Of a stretch of DNA of 64,000 bases, positions 52,062-60,150 are shown piece after piece. How positions within the stretch are numbered: position 1 is the stretch's first letter; every line of letters begins with the position of its first letter. The notes below the pieces were generated by a model. The model ran no database searches, was not told the origin of the DNA, and saw nothing but the letters and a program-made list of their open reading frames with translations. The position numbers and the translations under genes are program-made. This DNA comes from DT-110 sp030148525 (GTDB lineage Bacteria; Bacteroidota; Bacteroidia; Chitinophagales; Saprospiraceae), in the NCBI GenBank assembly GCA_965227445.1, contig OZ245751.1:5146001-5210000 (forward strand), given 5' to 3'.

Positions 52062-52953
52062 ATGAAAAAAAACGGTAATTGAAAGAGCTTGTGCTCAAGT
52101 TCCAGCATTTCACGCTACCTACCAGCAATTATTGACTAACATCCGGCTAAACGGGCGCTCACAGAGCACGCTAAACAACTATGGACGGTGCCTGGCCAAG
52201 ATGGCCTTGTATTTTCAGTGCTGCCCTACTTCACTTCCCGATGAGCAGATCAATGAGTACCTCTTGCTGCTGCGGGACACCCAGTCGCCTTCCTATTCCT
52301 ACTTCAAGCATACGGTATACGGCCTGCGCATGGCTTTCCGGCTGATTGGCAGAGAAGACAAGGCCATCCGCTTGCCATCCATTCAACGTATTAAGTCACT
52401 GCCTGCCGTGTTCAGCCGGGCAGAAGTCAAAAAGCTGATTGCTACTCCAAAGTGGAAGAAGCACCGTATACTTTTTGCGCTGATCTATTCTGCGGGGTTG
52501 CGCATCAGCGAAGCTGCCAAGCTCCAGCAGCGTGATATAGACTTTGAGCGTATGGCCATCCACATCCGGCAGTCGAAGTACAAGAAGGACCGGTATGTGC
52601 CTTTGTCCGGCTACATGAAAAAAGGGCTACAGGATTACTTCCAGCAGTCCTGTCCTATCAAGTATGTATTCAATGGAAAGGCTTGTGGATCGCCGCTCAG
52701 TACCCGGGCGATACAGTATATTTTTCGGGAGAACCTACGTAAGTCCGGCATTAACAAGAAAGCAAATGTCCATACCTTACGCCACAGCTATGCTACCCAT
52801 TTACTAGAAGATGGCATAGATATTATCTCCCTGCGTGATTTATTGGGTCACCAGGATATTCAAACTACACTTGATTACCTGCATGTAGCGCAGTTTGAAC
52901 GCAGCCGGGCGCACTCCCCGCTGGATACGCTCTACTGTTGGCAGGGTGAATAA
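52062..52953 (+). CDS. Tyrosine recombinase associated with the IS91-type transposase
   Basis: The catalytic residues are all present: Arg in YSAGLRISEAAKL, HTLRHSYATHLLEDG, and Tyr in LLGHQDIQTTLDYLH. The N-terminal SAM-like domain starts at TYQQLLTNIRLNGRSQSTLN. The clean in-frame start is a TTG at 52132. A better start, ATG 52062, is followed by eight As and is one base out of frame; with seven As it would read MKKTVIERACAQVPAFHATY and continue into the domain. The end overlaps the next gene by eight bases (GTGAATAA). Recombinases of this type accompany IS91-like transposases in Bacteroidota elements. Their role may be resolving integrated copies. Confidence 0.8.
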
Positions 52954-54130
52954 GCTTTATTGCAAGCCGGTTTACAGCTTAGGCCAGCTTATCCGCACTC
53001 ATGCCGGGCGTATTGCCCACAGCCCGGATTTCAACTCCCACCAAAAGCGGATGCTTATGGCCTTGGGAGCTTGCCGTACGGCTGCCCTGGGGGCGCACAA
53101 AGTAGCCTGTACCGAGTGCGGGCAGGTACAAATTGCCTACAACAGCTGTCGCAACCGCAACTGTCCGAACTGCCAGGCGCGCCAGCGTCGACAGTGGATA
53201 CAGGCGCGGGCCGGGGAGCTATTGCCCGTGCCTTACTTTCATCTGGTCTTTACGCTGCCCAATGCGCTCAATCCTTTGTGCCTGCACCACCCCAGGGTGA
53301 TGTACCGCATACTCTTTGAAGCTGCATGGTACACGGTCGAAAAGCTTGGTAAGGACCACAAGTGGGTAGGCGCAAAGCTGGGCATGGTGGCTATACTGCA
53401 CACTTGGGGCAGCAACCTCAGCCTCCACCCCCACCTGCACTGCATGGTGCCGGCCGGAGGGCTCGACGGCGATGGACAGTGGAAGCACAGTAAATCTAAG
53501 GGCAAATACCTGTTTAACCGAGAGGTAATGGGTAGCGTATTCCGTGCCCGCTATGCCAAGTTGTTACGCAAGGCCATTAATGCGCGACAAATACCGCAAA
53601 CAAAAGTGCCGACCGGATTATTCCGAAGGCTGTTTGCCAAACCCTGGATGCCTTACGCCGAGCAACCCTTCCGGAAAGCACGGCAGGTAGTCAACTACAT
53701 TGGCCGCTATTCACATAGTATTGCTATCACAAACCACCGCATCAAAAAGGTGGCAGGTAGCAGGGTATCTTTCTCTTATAAAAACTACCGCAAAAAGGGA
53801 AAGAAAGAGCATATGCAGCTTGGGCAGTGGGAGTTCATCCGCCGTTTTGCGATGCATATTATCCCACATCGATTTGTGCGTATCCGACATTACGGCATAC
53901 TCAGCAACCGGAGCAAAGGAGAAGCGCTACAAGCTGCCAGGCAAGCTCTCAGCGCCGAAGCTATGCCGCTGTCGCAGCAGACCAAAGCGATGTTCAACCC
54001 CTTGCTGCCAAAACACTTTTGCTCCTGTTGTGGAACAACTACCACGCACCTGCTCATTGCCGTGCTGCCACCAGCAAGGGCCGGGCCGCTAGCTGAAGTA
54101 CTGAGGAAATTTTGCGAGCTTATAGGGTAG
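52946..54130 (+). CDS. IS91-family (HUH) transposase
   Basis: 394 residues from GTG 52946, which overlaps the recombinase stop; the frame also extends back to 52895. The N-terminal zinc site is CTECGQVQIAYNSCRNRNCP followed by NCQARQRRQW. The HUH pair is in SLHPHLHCMVPAGG. The catalytic Tyr region is VVNYIGRYSHSIAITNHRI. The C-terminus has a second CSCC cluster (FCSCCGTTTTHLL). IS91 elements move by rolling-circle replication without terminal inverted repeats or target duplications. The exact element ends could not be fixed. Confidence 0.9.
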   Translation: MNKLYCKPVYSLGQLIRTHAGRIAHSPDFNSHQKRMLMALGACRTAALGAHKVACTECGQVQIAYNSCRNRNCPNCQARQRRQWIQARAGELLPVPYFHLVFTLPNALNPLCLHHPRVMYRILFEAAWYTVEKLGKDHKWVGAKLGMVAILHTWGSNLSLHPHLHCMVPAGGLDGDGQWKHSKSKGKYLFNREVMGSVFRARYAKLLRKAINARQIPQTKVPTGLFRRLFAKPWMPYAEQPFRKARQVVNYIGRYSHSIAITNHRIKKVAGSRVSFSYKNYRKKGKKEHMQLGQWEFIRRFAMHIIPHRFVRIRHYGILSNRSKGEALQAARQALSAEAMPLSQQTKAMFNPLLPKHFCSCCGTTTTHLLIAVLPPARAGPLAEVLRKFCELIG

Positions 54131-54436
54131 GCAAGTGTCCACATTTTGCCTTAGCCGTGCTTTGTTCATAAAACTAAAATGGCACCCGGAAGGCTTAAAT
54201 GCCAGCGTATTCCAGGGTTTTATCCTACTTACGCTCCTCAGTCGGCTTGAAAAACTGGCCGGATCTGTGAAATTAAAGTGCTCTTAGGGCTTAAAAAGCC
54301 CGCTCTGCACTCCAAAATCGCTATTCTTCGCCCATAGGGCAGCCGTTCAAACCTCGCTCCGGCTTCGTACAACACCAGAGCGGAAAGTCTTGGCTTTCAG
54401 CCGACTTTCGCTCTTAGTTATTGTGCCCCGTTTTTT
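54131..54436. other. Gene-free tail of the IS91-type element and first cassette border
   Basis: Nothing codes here. GGGCTTAAAAAGCCC (54287-54301) is a short palindrome that may belong to the IS91 terminus. From 54369 the attC-like palindrome 3 begins. Confidence 0.5.
54369..54429. repeat. attC-like palindrome 3
   Basis: CAACACCAGAGCGGAAAGTC (54370-54389) pairs with 54403-54428 after one unpaired G, closing on a short inner hairpin GGCT-TTC-AGCC. The outer end is TTGTGCCCC (54421-54429), the exact reverse complement of the start of palindrome 4. An unpaired base in the stem is typical of attC sites. Confidence 0.55.
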
Positions 54437-54868
54437 TTATTTCATTTTCAATATTTTCTTAACAGAAGGTTCGTCAACCCGTAAAATTCTCAAAATCTGA
54501 GCTGCACGACTTTTATTTTCCTTTTTGGTTTTGTCAAATTCATCCATCAGTCCTGTTGCATACAATCTCTCGTTAACTGTCATTCCACCAAGTCCAACTA
54601 CGTTTTGAACTTTCTCGATAGTCAGCTCTTCTTGGATTTTACCGAGAAAATATTCGCAAGCGTCTGTCTCGGACGTAAATGTCCTTGAAGAATGCTTTTC
54701 TCCGCGCTCTTTGTAATAAACTTCAAATTCAGCCGTGTACTTTCCTTTTTTGACAGTCAATGCGATTTTGTCGTTGTCGTCAGTCGAACCGAAAAGTCCG
54801 TGCAGATAATATCTGTTGTCAGATACTTCCAATTTTTTGAGTTCGCTATTTAGTTCTTTAATCGTCAT
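54437..54868 (-). CDS. Uncharacterised cassette protein
   Basis: 143 residues from ATG 54868 (MTIKELNSELKKLEVSDN); the longer frame to 55027 runs through palindrome 4 and is not coding. The protein is acidic and charged, with no signal or membrane segment. Its first part looks like a beta-rich domain (NRYYLHGLFGSTDDNDKIAL; GKYTAEFEVYYKERGEKHSS), the second is helical. A size and pattern like small immunity proteins is noted, but no family is recognised. It is AT-rich and lies exactly between two attC-like palindromes in the same orientation as the cupin/globin unit. Confidence 0.65.
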   Translation of the reverse strand: MTIKELNSELKKLEVSDNRYYLHGLFGSTDDNDKIALTVKKGKYTAEFEVYYKERGEKHSSRTFTSETDACEYFLGKIQEELTIEKVQNVVGLGGMTVNERLYATGLMDEFDKTKKENKSRAAQILRILRVDEPSVKKILKMK

Positions 54869-54878
54869 TTTTTCAAAT

Positions 54879-55013
54879 GGGGCACAACGGCCAAGTATAA
54901 GCGTAGTGCGGGATTTGGAGCGATTCACTGTCCGCCCGCACCACACTTTGATAGATGCCAAAATACTCAATTTCAGCCATTCAATCCGCATTACGCTTAT
55001 ACAATGTTGGGGC
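54879..55013. repeat. attC-like palindrome 4
   Basis: GTATAAGCGTAGTGCGG (54895-54911) pairs with CCGCATTACGCTTATAC (54986-55002) with one mismatch. The ends are GGGGCACAACGG (54879-54890) and AATGTTGGGGC (55003-55013). The loop is about 75 bases. The gene 54437-54868 stops ten bases before this site. Confidence 0.65.
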
Positions 55014-55153
55014 ATCGTGCTTTTCATTCTTTATTCTTTTCTGGCCACAGTGTCAACCGGTTAAGAATTCCATTTTTGTTAGTCCACGAAACTTTTCTTC
55101 TTTTTTGTCGTGCGTGGGGCATTTTTGAAAATTTCTTTTCTCGGGCTGGGCAG

Positions 55154-55213
55154 GCACACTCTTTGGCTGGCTTTGTTTTGCGGGTGGCATTGAGCGGCCA
55201 GCTAATGTGTGTG
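55154..55213. repeat. Partial attC-like palindrome 5 between the cassette and the metal operon
   Basis: GCACACTCTTTGGCTGGC (55154-55171) pairs imperfectly with GCCAGCTAATGTGTGTG (55197-55213). It lies just downstream of the last gene of the metal operon. The gap 54869-55226 has no gene. Confidence 0.45.
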
Positions 55214-55226
55214 ACTGATGCGCTGG

Positions 55227-56114
55227 CTATTTTCCATTATTTAGTTCACAAGTTTTCCAGTTCAGTTCCACTTGGATTGTATGATGTAAGAAAGCATATT
55301 CCTTTAAAACAGCCAAAGCATTTTGTCGCACGCTATCTATTTGCTCATATTCCGAAATATCTTTAAGGACAAGGTGAGAAGTGAACACGTGATTTTCTCC
55401 GTCCAGTGACCAAATATGGGTATGGTGAACTGATTGCACATGCTCTACTTTGCTAAGCTTGGACTCTATCTCTTTTACGTCCATATTTTTAGGAACTCCC
55501 TGCAAAAGAAGGTAAATGGTGTCCCATAATCTTCTCCCAACACCATATAATATAAACAAGGTAATGGCTATGGAAAGTGCCGGGTCGAGAAAGTACCAAT
55601 TCTTGAATTGAAGGATAATGGAAACGATAAGCACCGCTACCCAACCTAAAACATCTTCCAGGAGGTGCCAGCTAATAACCTTTTCATTAAGTGACTTGGC
55701 ACCTTTCGTCCTCCAGGCGGCATAGCCATTTGCTGACACGCCAACAATTGCTATCCCTATCATCCAAAGTGATTTTACCGGCTCTGGATTTTGGAACCGT
55801 GCAACTGCTTCAATAATAATATAAACGGAACCTCCAATCAGCACCAGTGCATTTACCAAGGCTCCCAGCAAGCGAAAACGAGCGAAGCCAAAGCTGAACT
55901 TATTGGTTGAACCTGCTTTTGAGGCTTTCTTTTCAAGATACCATGCAAGCCCTAAAGAAAAGCTATCCCCTAAGTCGTGCAGGGCATCAGAAATAATGGC
56001 TATACTATTGGTGAAAATTCCACCAATCAGTTCAATAGAGGTAAAACAAACATTAATAAAAAAAGCAATTTTCAGGTTTTTAGTACCTTTTGCATAATCA
56101 TGAGAATCAGCCAT
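55227..56114 (-). CDS. Cation diffusion facilitator (CDF) transporter
   Basis: 295 residues. Six hydrophobic helices lie within about 17-205. The metal site of CDF proteins is visible in helix II (IISDALHDLGDSFSLGL) and helix V (ISWHLLEDVLGW), the H/D pairs that bind Zn2+. The C-terminal cytoplasmic domain has EHVQSVHHTHIWSLDGENHV, also typical. CDF proteins exchange Zn2+, Cd2+ or Co2+ for protons and export metal from the cytoplasm. It is the last gene of the operon, three bases after the SpoIIAA-like gene. Confidence 0.9.
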   Translation of the reverse strand: MADSHDYAKGTKNLKIAFFINVCFTSIELIGGIFTNSIAIISDALHDLGDSFSLGLAWYLEKKASKAGSTNKFSFGFARFRLLGALVNALVLIGGSVYIIIEAVARFQNPEPVKSLWMIGIAIVGVSANGYAAWRTKGAKSLNEKVISWHLLEDVLGWVAVLIVSIILQFKNWYFLDPALSIAITLFILYGVGRRLWDTIYLLLQGVPKNMDVKEIESKLSKVEHVQSVHHTHIWSLDGENHVFTSHLVLKDISEYEQIDSVRQNALAVLKEYAFLHHTIQVELNWKTCELNNGK

Positions 56115-56117
56115 AGT

Positions 56118-56477
56118 TTAAACTTTGCGATTTGAAATCCATTCTCGTGCATCACCTATCTCTGTTTCATCAAAACATCGGATATATGCATCCATAAATA
56201 GTTTCGCGGTATCAGTCATCAGTTCATGCCATTTCTTCTTACCAACTATATCCACTTTGCTTAGCTTACCTACAATTTTCAGGTCAAACTTTACATCGCG
56301 TCCAAATGCATGAGATGTTCGCCCTTTGAAATCTTTCATCTGGAAATAACAGTTAATTTTGTCATGTTTCTCAATTTTTTCTTTTAATAAAGGCAGCATT
56401 TTGTCATAATATGGATCATCCAGTTTGCCTGTACCAATCATGTAAATTTCATCTTCTTTTTCTTCAATTTGTATCAT
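56118..56477 (-). CDS. SpoIIAA/STAS-like small protein
   Basis: 119 residues from ATG 56477 (MIQIEEKEDEIYMIGTGKLD). The pattern of alternating strands and helices, with DDPYYDKMLPLLKEKIEKHD, KINCYFQMKDFKGRTSHAFG and GKKKWHELMTDTAKLFMD, fits the SpoIIAA-like (DUF3478) branch of the STAS fold. These are small cytoplasmic proteins that may bind lipids or regulate partner membrane proteins. It sits with only seven and three bases to its two CDF neighbours, which strongly suggests a role in the metal operon, but no role is known. Confidence 0.75.
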   Translation of the reverse strand: MIQIEEKEDEIYMIGTGKLDDPYYDKMLPLLKEKIEKHDKINCYFQMKDFKGRTSHAFGRDVKFDLKIVGKLSKVDIVGKKKWHELMTDTAKLFMDAYIRCFDETEIGDAREWISNRKV

Positions 56478-56484
56478 TTGTTTT

Positions 56485-57276
56485 TTATTTAGATAGTTGT
56501 AAAATACGAATTGCACCACGCATCACAAAAGCGAATACAATTCCACCAATCACCAGATCCGGCCATTTGCTATTCAGAAAATAAACCAATACACCGGCCA
56601 GTATCACACCGCCATTCACGATAATGTCATTGGAGGTGAAGATGACACTAGCCTGCATGTGGGCTTCTTTACTTTTGGCTTTATTAATCAACCAAAGTGA
56701 AATCAGATTACCAATCAACGCAAGCACCGATACAATAATCATCCATTCAAACAAAGGCTGTTCACTTTCGCTGAAAAATCTCCTCAACACTTCTGAAAAA
56801 CCTAAAAGTGCCAATCCCATTTGAAAATAGCCACTGATTTTGGCTACTTTTTTCTTTCGGGACATAGCTGCACCAACAGCAAATAAGCTCAAGCCGTAAA
56901 CCATGGAGTCTGCCAGCATATCCAGCGAGTCTGCCACCAGACCCATTGAGCGGGAAATCCATCCGGTAGTCATCTCTACCACAAAGAATGTAAAATTAAT
57001 AGCCAGTACCCACCACAGAATTTTTCGCTGCTGGGAATCCTCAGCCGCCATCGGTAATTCGGCTTGTTCCGTACCTTTTAATTGATCTTTAAGATCGAGT
57101 TCATGGAGTGCTTTATGGATGCCTTCCACATTATTCGTGTGATAAACCTCCAGTTTTCGATTGGGGATATCAAAGCAAAGCTGTTTGACTTCATCAAAGC
57201 CTTCCAGCTTCATGCGAATCATTTGCTCGTCCGAGGGGCAGTCCATTTTACTGATATGAAAAGTAGATTTCTTCAA
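56485..57276 (-). CDS. CDF-type cation transporter with HMA-like N-terminus
   Basis: 263 residues. The N-terminus FHISKMDCPSDEQMIRMKLE is a heavy-metal-associated-like domain with MDCPSDE in place of CxxC, that is one Cys and acidic residues. Membrane helices start at about 88 (WWVLAINFTFFVVEMTTGWI), with the CDF helix II site VADSLDMLADSMVYG and helix V region FTSNDIIVNGGVIL. It is short of the usual C-terminal CDF domain, ending soon after the last helix. The family is known in Bacteroidota and Proteobacteria beside heavy-metal pumps. It overlaps none but lies five bases from the ATPase. Confidence 0.85.
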   Translation of the reverse strand: MKKSTFHISKMDCPSDEQMIRMKLEGFDEVKQLCFDIPNRKLEVYHTNNVEGIHKALHELDLKDQLKGTEQAELPMAAEDSQQRKILWWVLAINFTFFVVEMTTGWISRSMGLVADSLDMLADSMVYGLSLFAVGAAMSRKKKVAKISGYFQMGLALLGFSEVLRRFFSESEQPLFEWMIIVSVLALIGNLISLWLINKAKSKEAHMQASVIFTSNDIIVNGGVILAGVLVYFLNSKWPDLVIGGIVFAFVMRGAIRILQLSK

Positions 57277-57281
57277 TTCAT

Positions 57282-59786
57282 TTATTTTTTATAGGCCAAC
57301 AACCTCAACGCATTAAACACCACTACCAAAGTGGATCCCTCATGGATGAGCACTGCAAGGCCAATGTTGGCCAGTCCTAAAATGGTAGACGGAATCAGCA
57401 AAGCCACGATCCCCAAACTCACCCACAGATTTTGCTTGATGATGCCTTTGGCTTTCCTACTCAATCCAATGGCAAAAGGCAAGGTTTCCAACTTGTCGGC
57501 CATCAGGGCTATATCGGCCGTCTCCAGGGCTACATCACTTCCTGCTGCGCCCATGGCAATGCCTACGGTGCTGTTGGCCATGGCCGGGGCATCGTTTACA
57601 CCATCGCCTACCATTGCTACCTTGTCTTCCTCTTGACGCAATTTTTTGATTGCATCTACTTTTTCTTCCGGCAACATGCTACCCCAGGCATCCGTAAGGC
57701 CTATTTCTTTAGCTACAGCATCAGCTACTTTCTGGTTATCTCCTGTGAGCATAATCATACGTTTAATGCCGATCTTTCTGAGTTGCTCCAGGGTATTTTT
57801 AGCTTCCTTTCTGGGTGTGTCCATCAGAGCAATAATACCGATGTAACTGTCATTCCTGCGAATCAGCATGGTGGTATTACCATCAGATTCCAATGTCTTT
57901 ACCTGCTGGTCTATTTCTTTGGATGGTTTTTCATCATCTAAAGATTCGAATAACTCCAGATTACCAATATAAATTTTATCACCGCCTAAGGTAGCCTTTA
58001 TACCTTTGCCCAACACTGCTTCCAAATCCGATGCTTCGGGTATGTTTGCATCCTTTAATCGCGCTTTGCCATCACGTACCACCGCTTTTGCCAAGGGGTG
58101 ATCACTGAGATTTTCTACAGCAATGGCAATTTTGAGTAATTCGTCTTCATTCACTTCACCAAGCATAGCAACACTGGTTAGTTTAGGGTTTCCCTCTGTT
58201 AGCGTACCGGTTTTATCAAAAGCCAGGGCTGTTAGCTCGCCCAAATCCTCCAACGGTCGACCACCTTTTATGAGTACACCACCTCTGGCAGCACGGGCTA
58301 CCCCGCTCAATACAGCGCTTGGTGTAGAAATAGCCAAGGCACAAGGGCTAGCGGCTACCAAAACAGCCATTGCACGATAAAAGCTTTCACTAAAGGATTC
58401 ATCAATCACTAAAAAAGCAAAATTCAAAATAACGACCAATGCTAATACTGAAGGGACGAAGAATTTTTCAAATTTATCCGTAAATCGCTGAGTAGGTGAT
58501 TTTTGCGTTTGCGCTTCATTGACCAGTTTCACCAAACGTGAAAGCGTGGAATCACTAGCCTCTTTGATCACCTTTATTTCCAGCGTATTATTTCCATTGA
58601 TCGTACCAGAAAATACGCGGTTATTATCACTTATATCATCCTCCTGAGACCAGTCTTTTTCAGAATCATCTACCTGCACTTTGTCCACAGGCACACTCTC
58701 TCCTGTAATAGGCGCTTGATTCACACTGCTTTGTCCATTTACTACAACTCCATCGGCAGAGATTTTACTATTGGGTTTTACTACAATGATATCTCCAATA
58801 CTAAGTTGCTCAATTCCAACTTCCTCTGTTTTGCCGTTTCGCTTGACTAAAGCGATTTTAGGTGCCAGCTCTGCCAGTGCCGCGATGGATTTACGGGCTT
58901 TATTCATAGCATAATGCTCCAGAGCATGCCCCATGCTGAAGAGGAACAACAGCAAAGCGCCTTCTGCCCATTCACCAAGGATAGCTGCACCAATGGCTGC
59001 CACCAGCATGAGGAAATCAATCTCAAACCCACCTTTGGCAATGGTTTTTATGGCTTCTTTAGCTGTAAAGAATCCACCAAAAAAATAAGCACCCAAATAG
59101 AGTGTAAAACTTACCCAGGACGGAACGATTTCCACAAAAGACAATCCAAAACCAATTCCCAATAATGACCCACAGATGATGGAAAAAATTAGCTCAGTAT
59201 TTTTACCGAATATATCTCCATGGTCATGATCATGGCTTTCCCCTTCCTTATGTTCGCGTTCCTGTTTGCTTTCTTCCTCCTTTTCTGATGATTTATCAGT
59301 TGTGCTCACTTTTTCCAAAAATCGCTCAGCACTGACCTGTGTATCGGGCATATCAAGCCCTTCTTTTCTTAGGGTCGTTAAAATTTCTGGTTCATCTATC
59401 TTCGTGGCATCAAACTCTAACCTGATCATGCCTGATGCTGCCACTGAAGCTTCAATAATGCCATCTAAACCTAAAAGTTTATCTTCAATACTACGAGCAT
59501 GACGAGTATGCCGAATACCCTCTACTTCTATTAGTTTATGTCCAAACTTCTTGGTAATCTCCGTCCCGATTTGTTCTGCCATTGAGCGAATACGATCAAT
59601 TGAAATAACATCAGGATCGTAATGAAAACAAAGTTGAGGCACAGCATTGTCGGCTTCTTCAGCTACATGGACTTTTTCCAATCCATCTTTAACCTCAAGA
59701 CTTTGAATAAGCTTTTGGACACATTGATCCTTTTCATCTGGAACTTGTGGCAAAAGAAGTGGAATTTTTATTTGAAGATTTTTCAT
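57282..59786 (-). CDS. P1B-type heavy-metal ATPase (SPC-type) with His-rich N-terminus
   Basis: 834 residues. Two N-terminal HMA-like domains (about 1-75 and 85-145) lack CxxC; at the metal-binding loop position of the second is GIRHTRHARSIE, with His residues. A His-rich run (HDHDH, about 185-189) follows. The pump core has TGES (361-364), the transport motif ASPCAL (SPC at 480-482), DKTGTLT (524-530), SDHPLAKA and GDGVNDAPAMA, and the last helices include LIHEGSTLVVVFNALRLL. SPC plus HEGxT marks the P1B-4-like branch, which is linked to Co2+, Zn2+, Cd2+ or Fe2+ rather than Cu+. The exact ion is not set by the sequence. Confidence 0.92.
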   Translation of the reverse strand: MKNLQIKIPLLLPQVPDEKDQCVQKLIQSLEVKDGLEKVHVAEEADNAVPQLCFHYDPDVISIDRIRSMAEQIGTEITKKFGHKLIEVEGIRHTRHARSIEDKLLGLDGIIEASVAASGMIRLEFDATKIDEPEILTTLRKEGLDMPDTQVSAERFLEKVSTTDKSSEKEEESKQEREHKEGESHDHDHGDIFGKNTELIFSIICGSLLGIGFGLSFVEIVPSWVSFTLYLGAYFFGGFFTAKEAIKTIAKGGFEIDFLMLVAAIGAAILGEWAEGALLLFLFSMGHALEHYAMNKARKSIAALAELAPKIALVKRNGKTEEVGIEQLSIGDIIVVKPNSKISADGVVVNGQSSVNQAPITGESVPVDKVQVDDSEKDWSQEDDISDNNRVFSGTINGNNTLEIKVIKEASDSTLSRLVKLVNEAQTQKSPTQRFTDKFEKFFVPSVLALVVILNFAFLVIDESFSESFYRAMAVLVAASPCALAISTPSAVLSGVARAARGGVLIKGGRPLEDLGELTALAFDKTGTLTEGNPKLTSVAMLGEVNEDELLKIAIAVENLSDHPLAKAVVRDGKARLKDANIPEASDLEAVLGKGIKATLGGDKIYIGNLELFESLDDEKPSKEIDQQVKTLESDGNTTMLIRRNDSYIGIIALMDTPRKEAKNTLEQLRKIGIKRMIMLTGDNQKVADAVAKEIGLTDAWGSMLPEEKVDAIKKLRQEEDKVAMVGDGVNDAPAMANSTVGIAMGAAGSDVALETADIALMADKLETLPFAIGLSRKAKGIIKQNLWVSLGIVALLIPSTILGLANIGLAVLIHEGSTLVVVFNALRLLAYKK

Positions 59787-59859
59787 AATAGTAGATAGTT
59801 AAGGAATTTGCAGGTTAATTTTTTGATGCTATTGCATATCAAACCTTTATTTCTGAGAC

Positions 59860-60132
59860 TTAAATGATACTATCACCTGGTTCGGGTGTTTGGGCTTTTC
59901 CGCATATTAACTGTATGGCTTTGTCCATTTCTTCATTTTGGCAAACCAGCTCTAATTTCACGATAGGGCTGTCTGTAAAATGAAAATCCAGAGAGGGAGA
60001 AGCATCAGGATCTTTATGTGCCCCGGTACCTTCTCCTTTTGAAAGTGTTACGCTTTTAAAACCTGCATCCCGTAAGCTTTCTACAACATTTTTTACTTTT
60101 TTAGGCTTGATAAATGCTTTTATTTCTTTCAT
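59860..60132 (-). CDS. PII-like protein of the heavy-metal-associated group
   Basis: 90 residues. The start MKEIKAFIKPKKVKNVVESL is the PII beta1-alpha1, and GFKSVTLSKGEGTGA the beta2 and T-loop entry; the expected uridylylated Tyr is not seen, and the T-loop is short with KDPDASPSLDFHF. The end KLELVCQNEEMDKAIQLICG closes the fold. A divergent PII group (PII-NG) encoded next to CusA-type pumps has been described, and this gene fits that group by both sequence and place (18 bases after the adaptor). It could sense metal or nucleotide and act on the pump. Confidence 0.82.
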   Translation of the reverse strand: MKEIKAFIKPKKVKNVVESLRDAGFKSVTLSKGEGTGAHKDPDASPSLDFHFTDSPIVKLELVCQNEEMDKAIQLICGKAQTPEPGDSII

Positions 60133-60150
60133 GATTTTTGAATTTATGGA

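Noticed and set aside
52062..52953. Integron integrase (IntI) for the attC-like palindromes
   Set aside because: The recombinase is compact, overlaps an IS91-type transposase gene and shows no visible insertion like the IntI-specific patch. It is better read as part of the IS91-type element, although action on the palindromes was not excluded.
54869..55027. 53-residue N-terminal extension of the cassette protein
   Set aside because: It is read through attC-like palindrome 4; the ATG at 54868 is a natural start.
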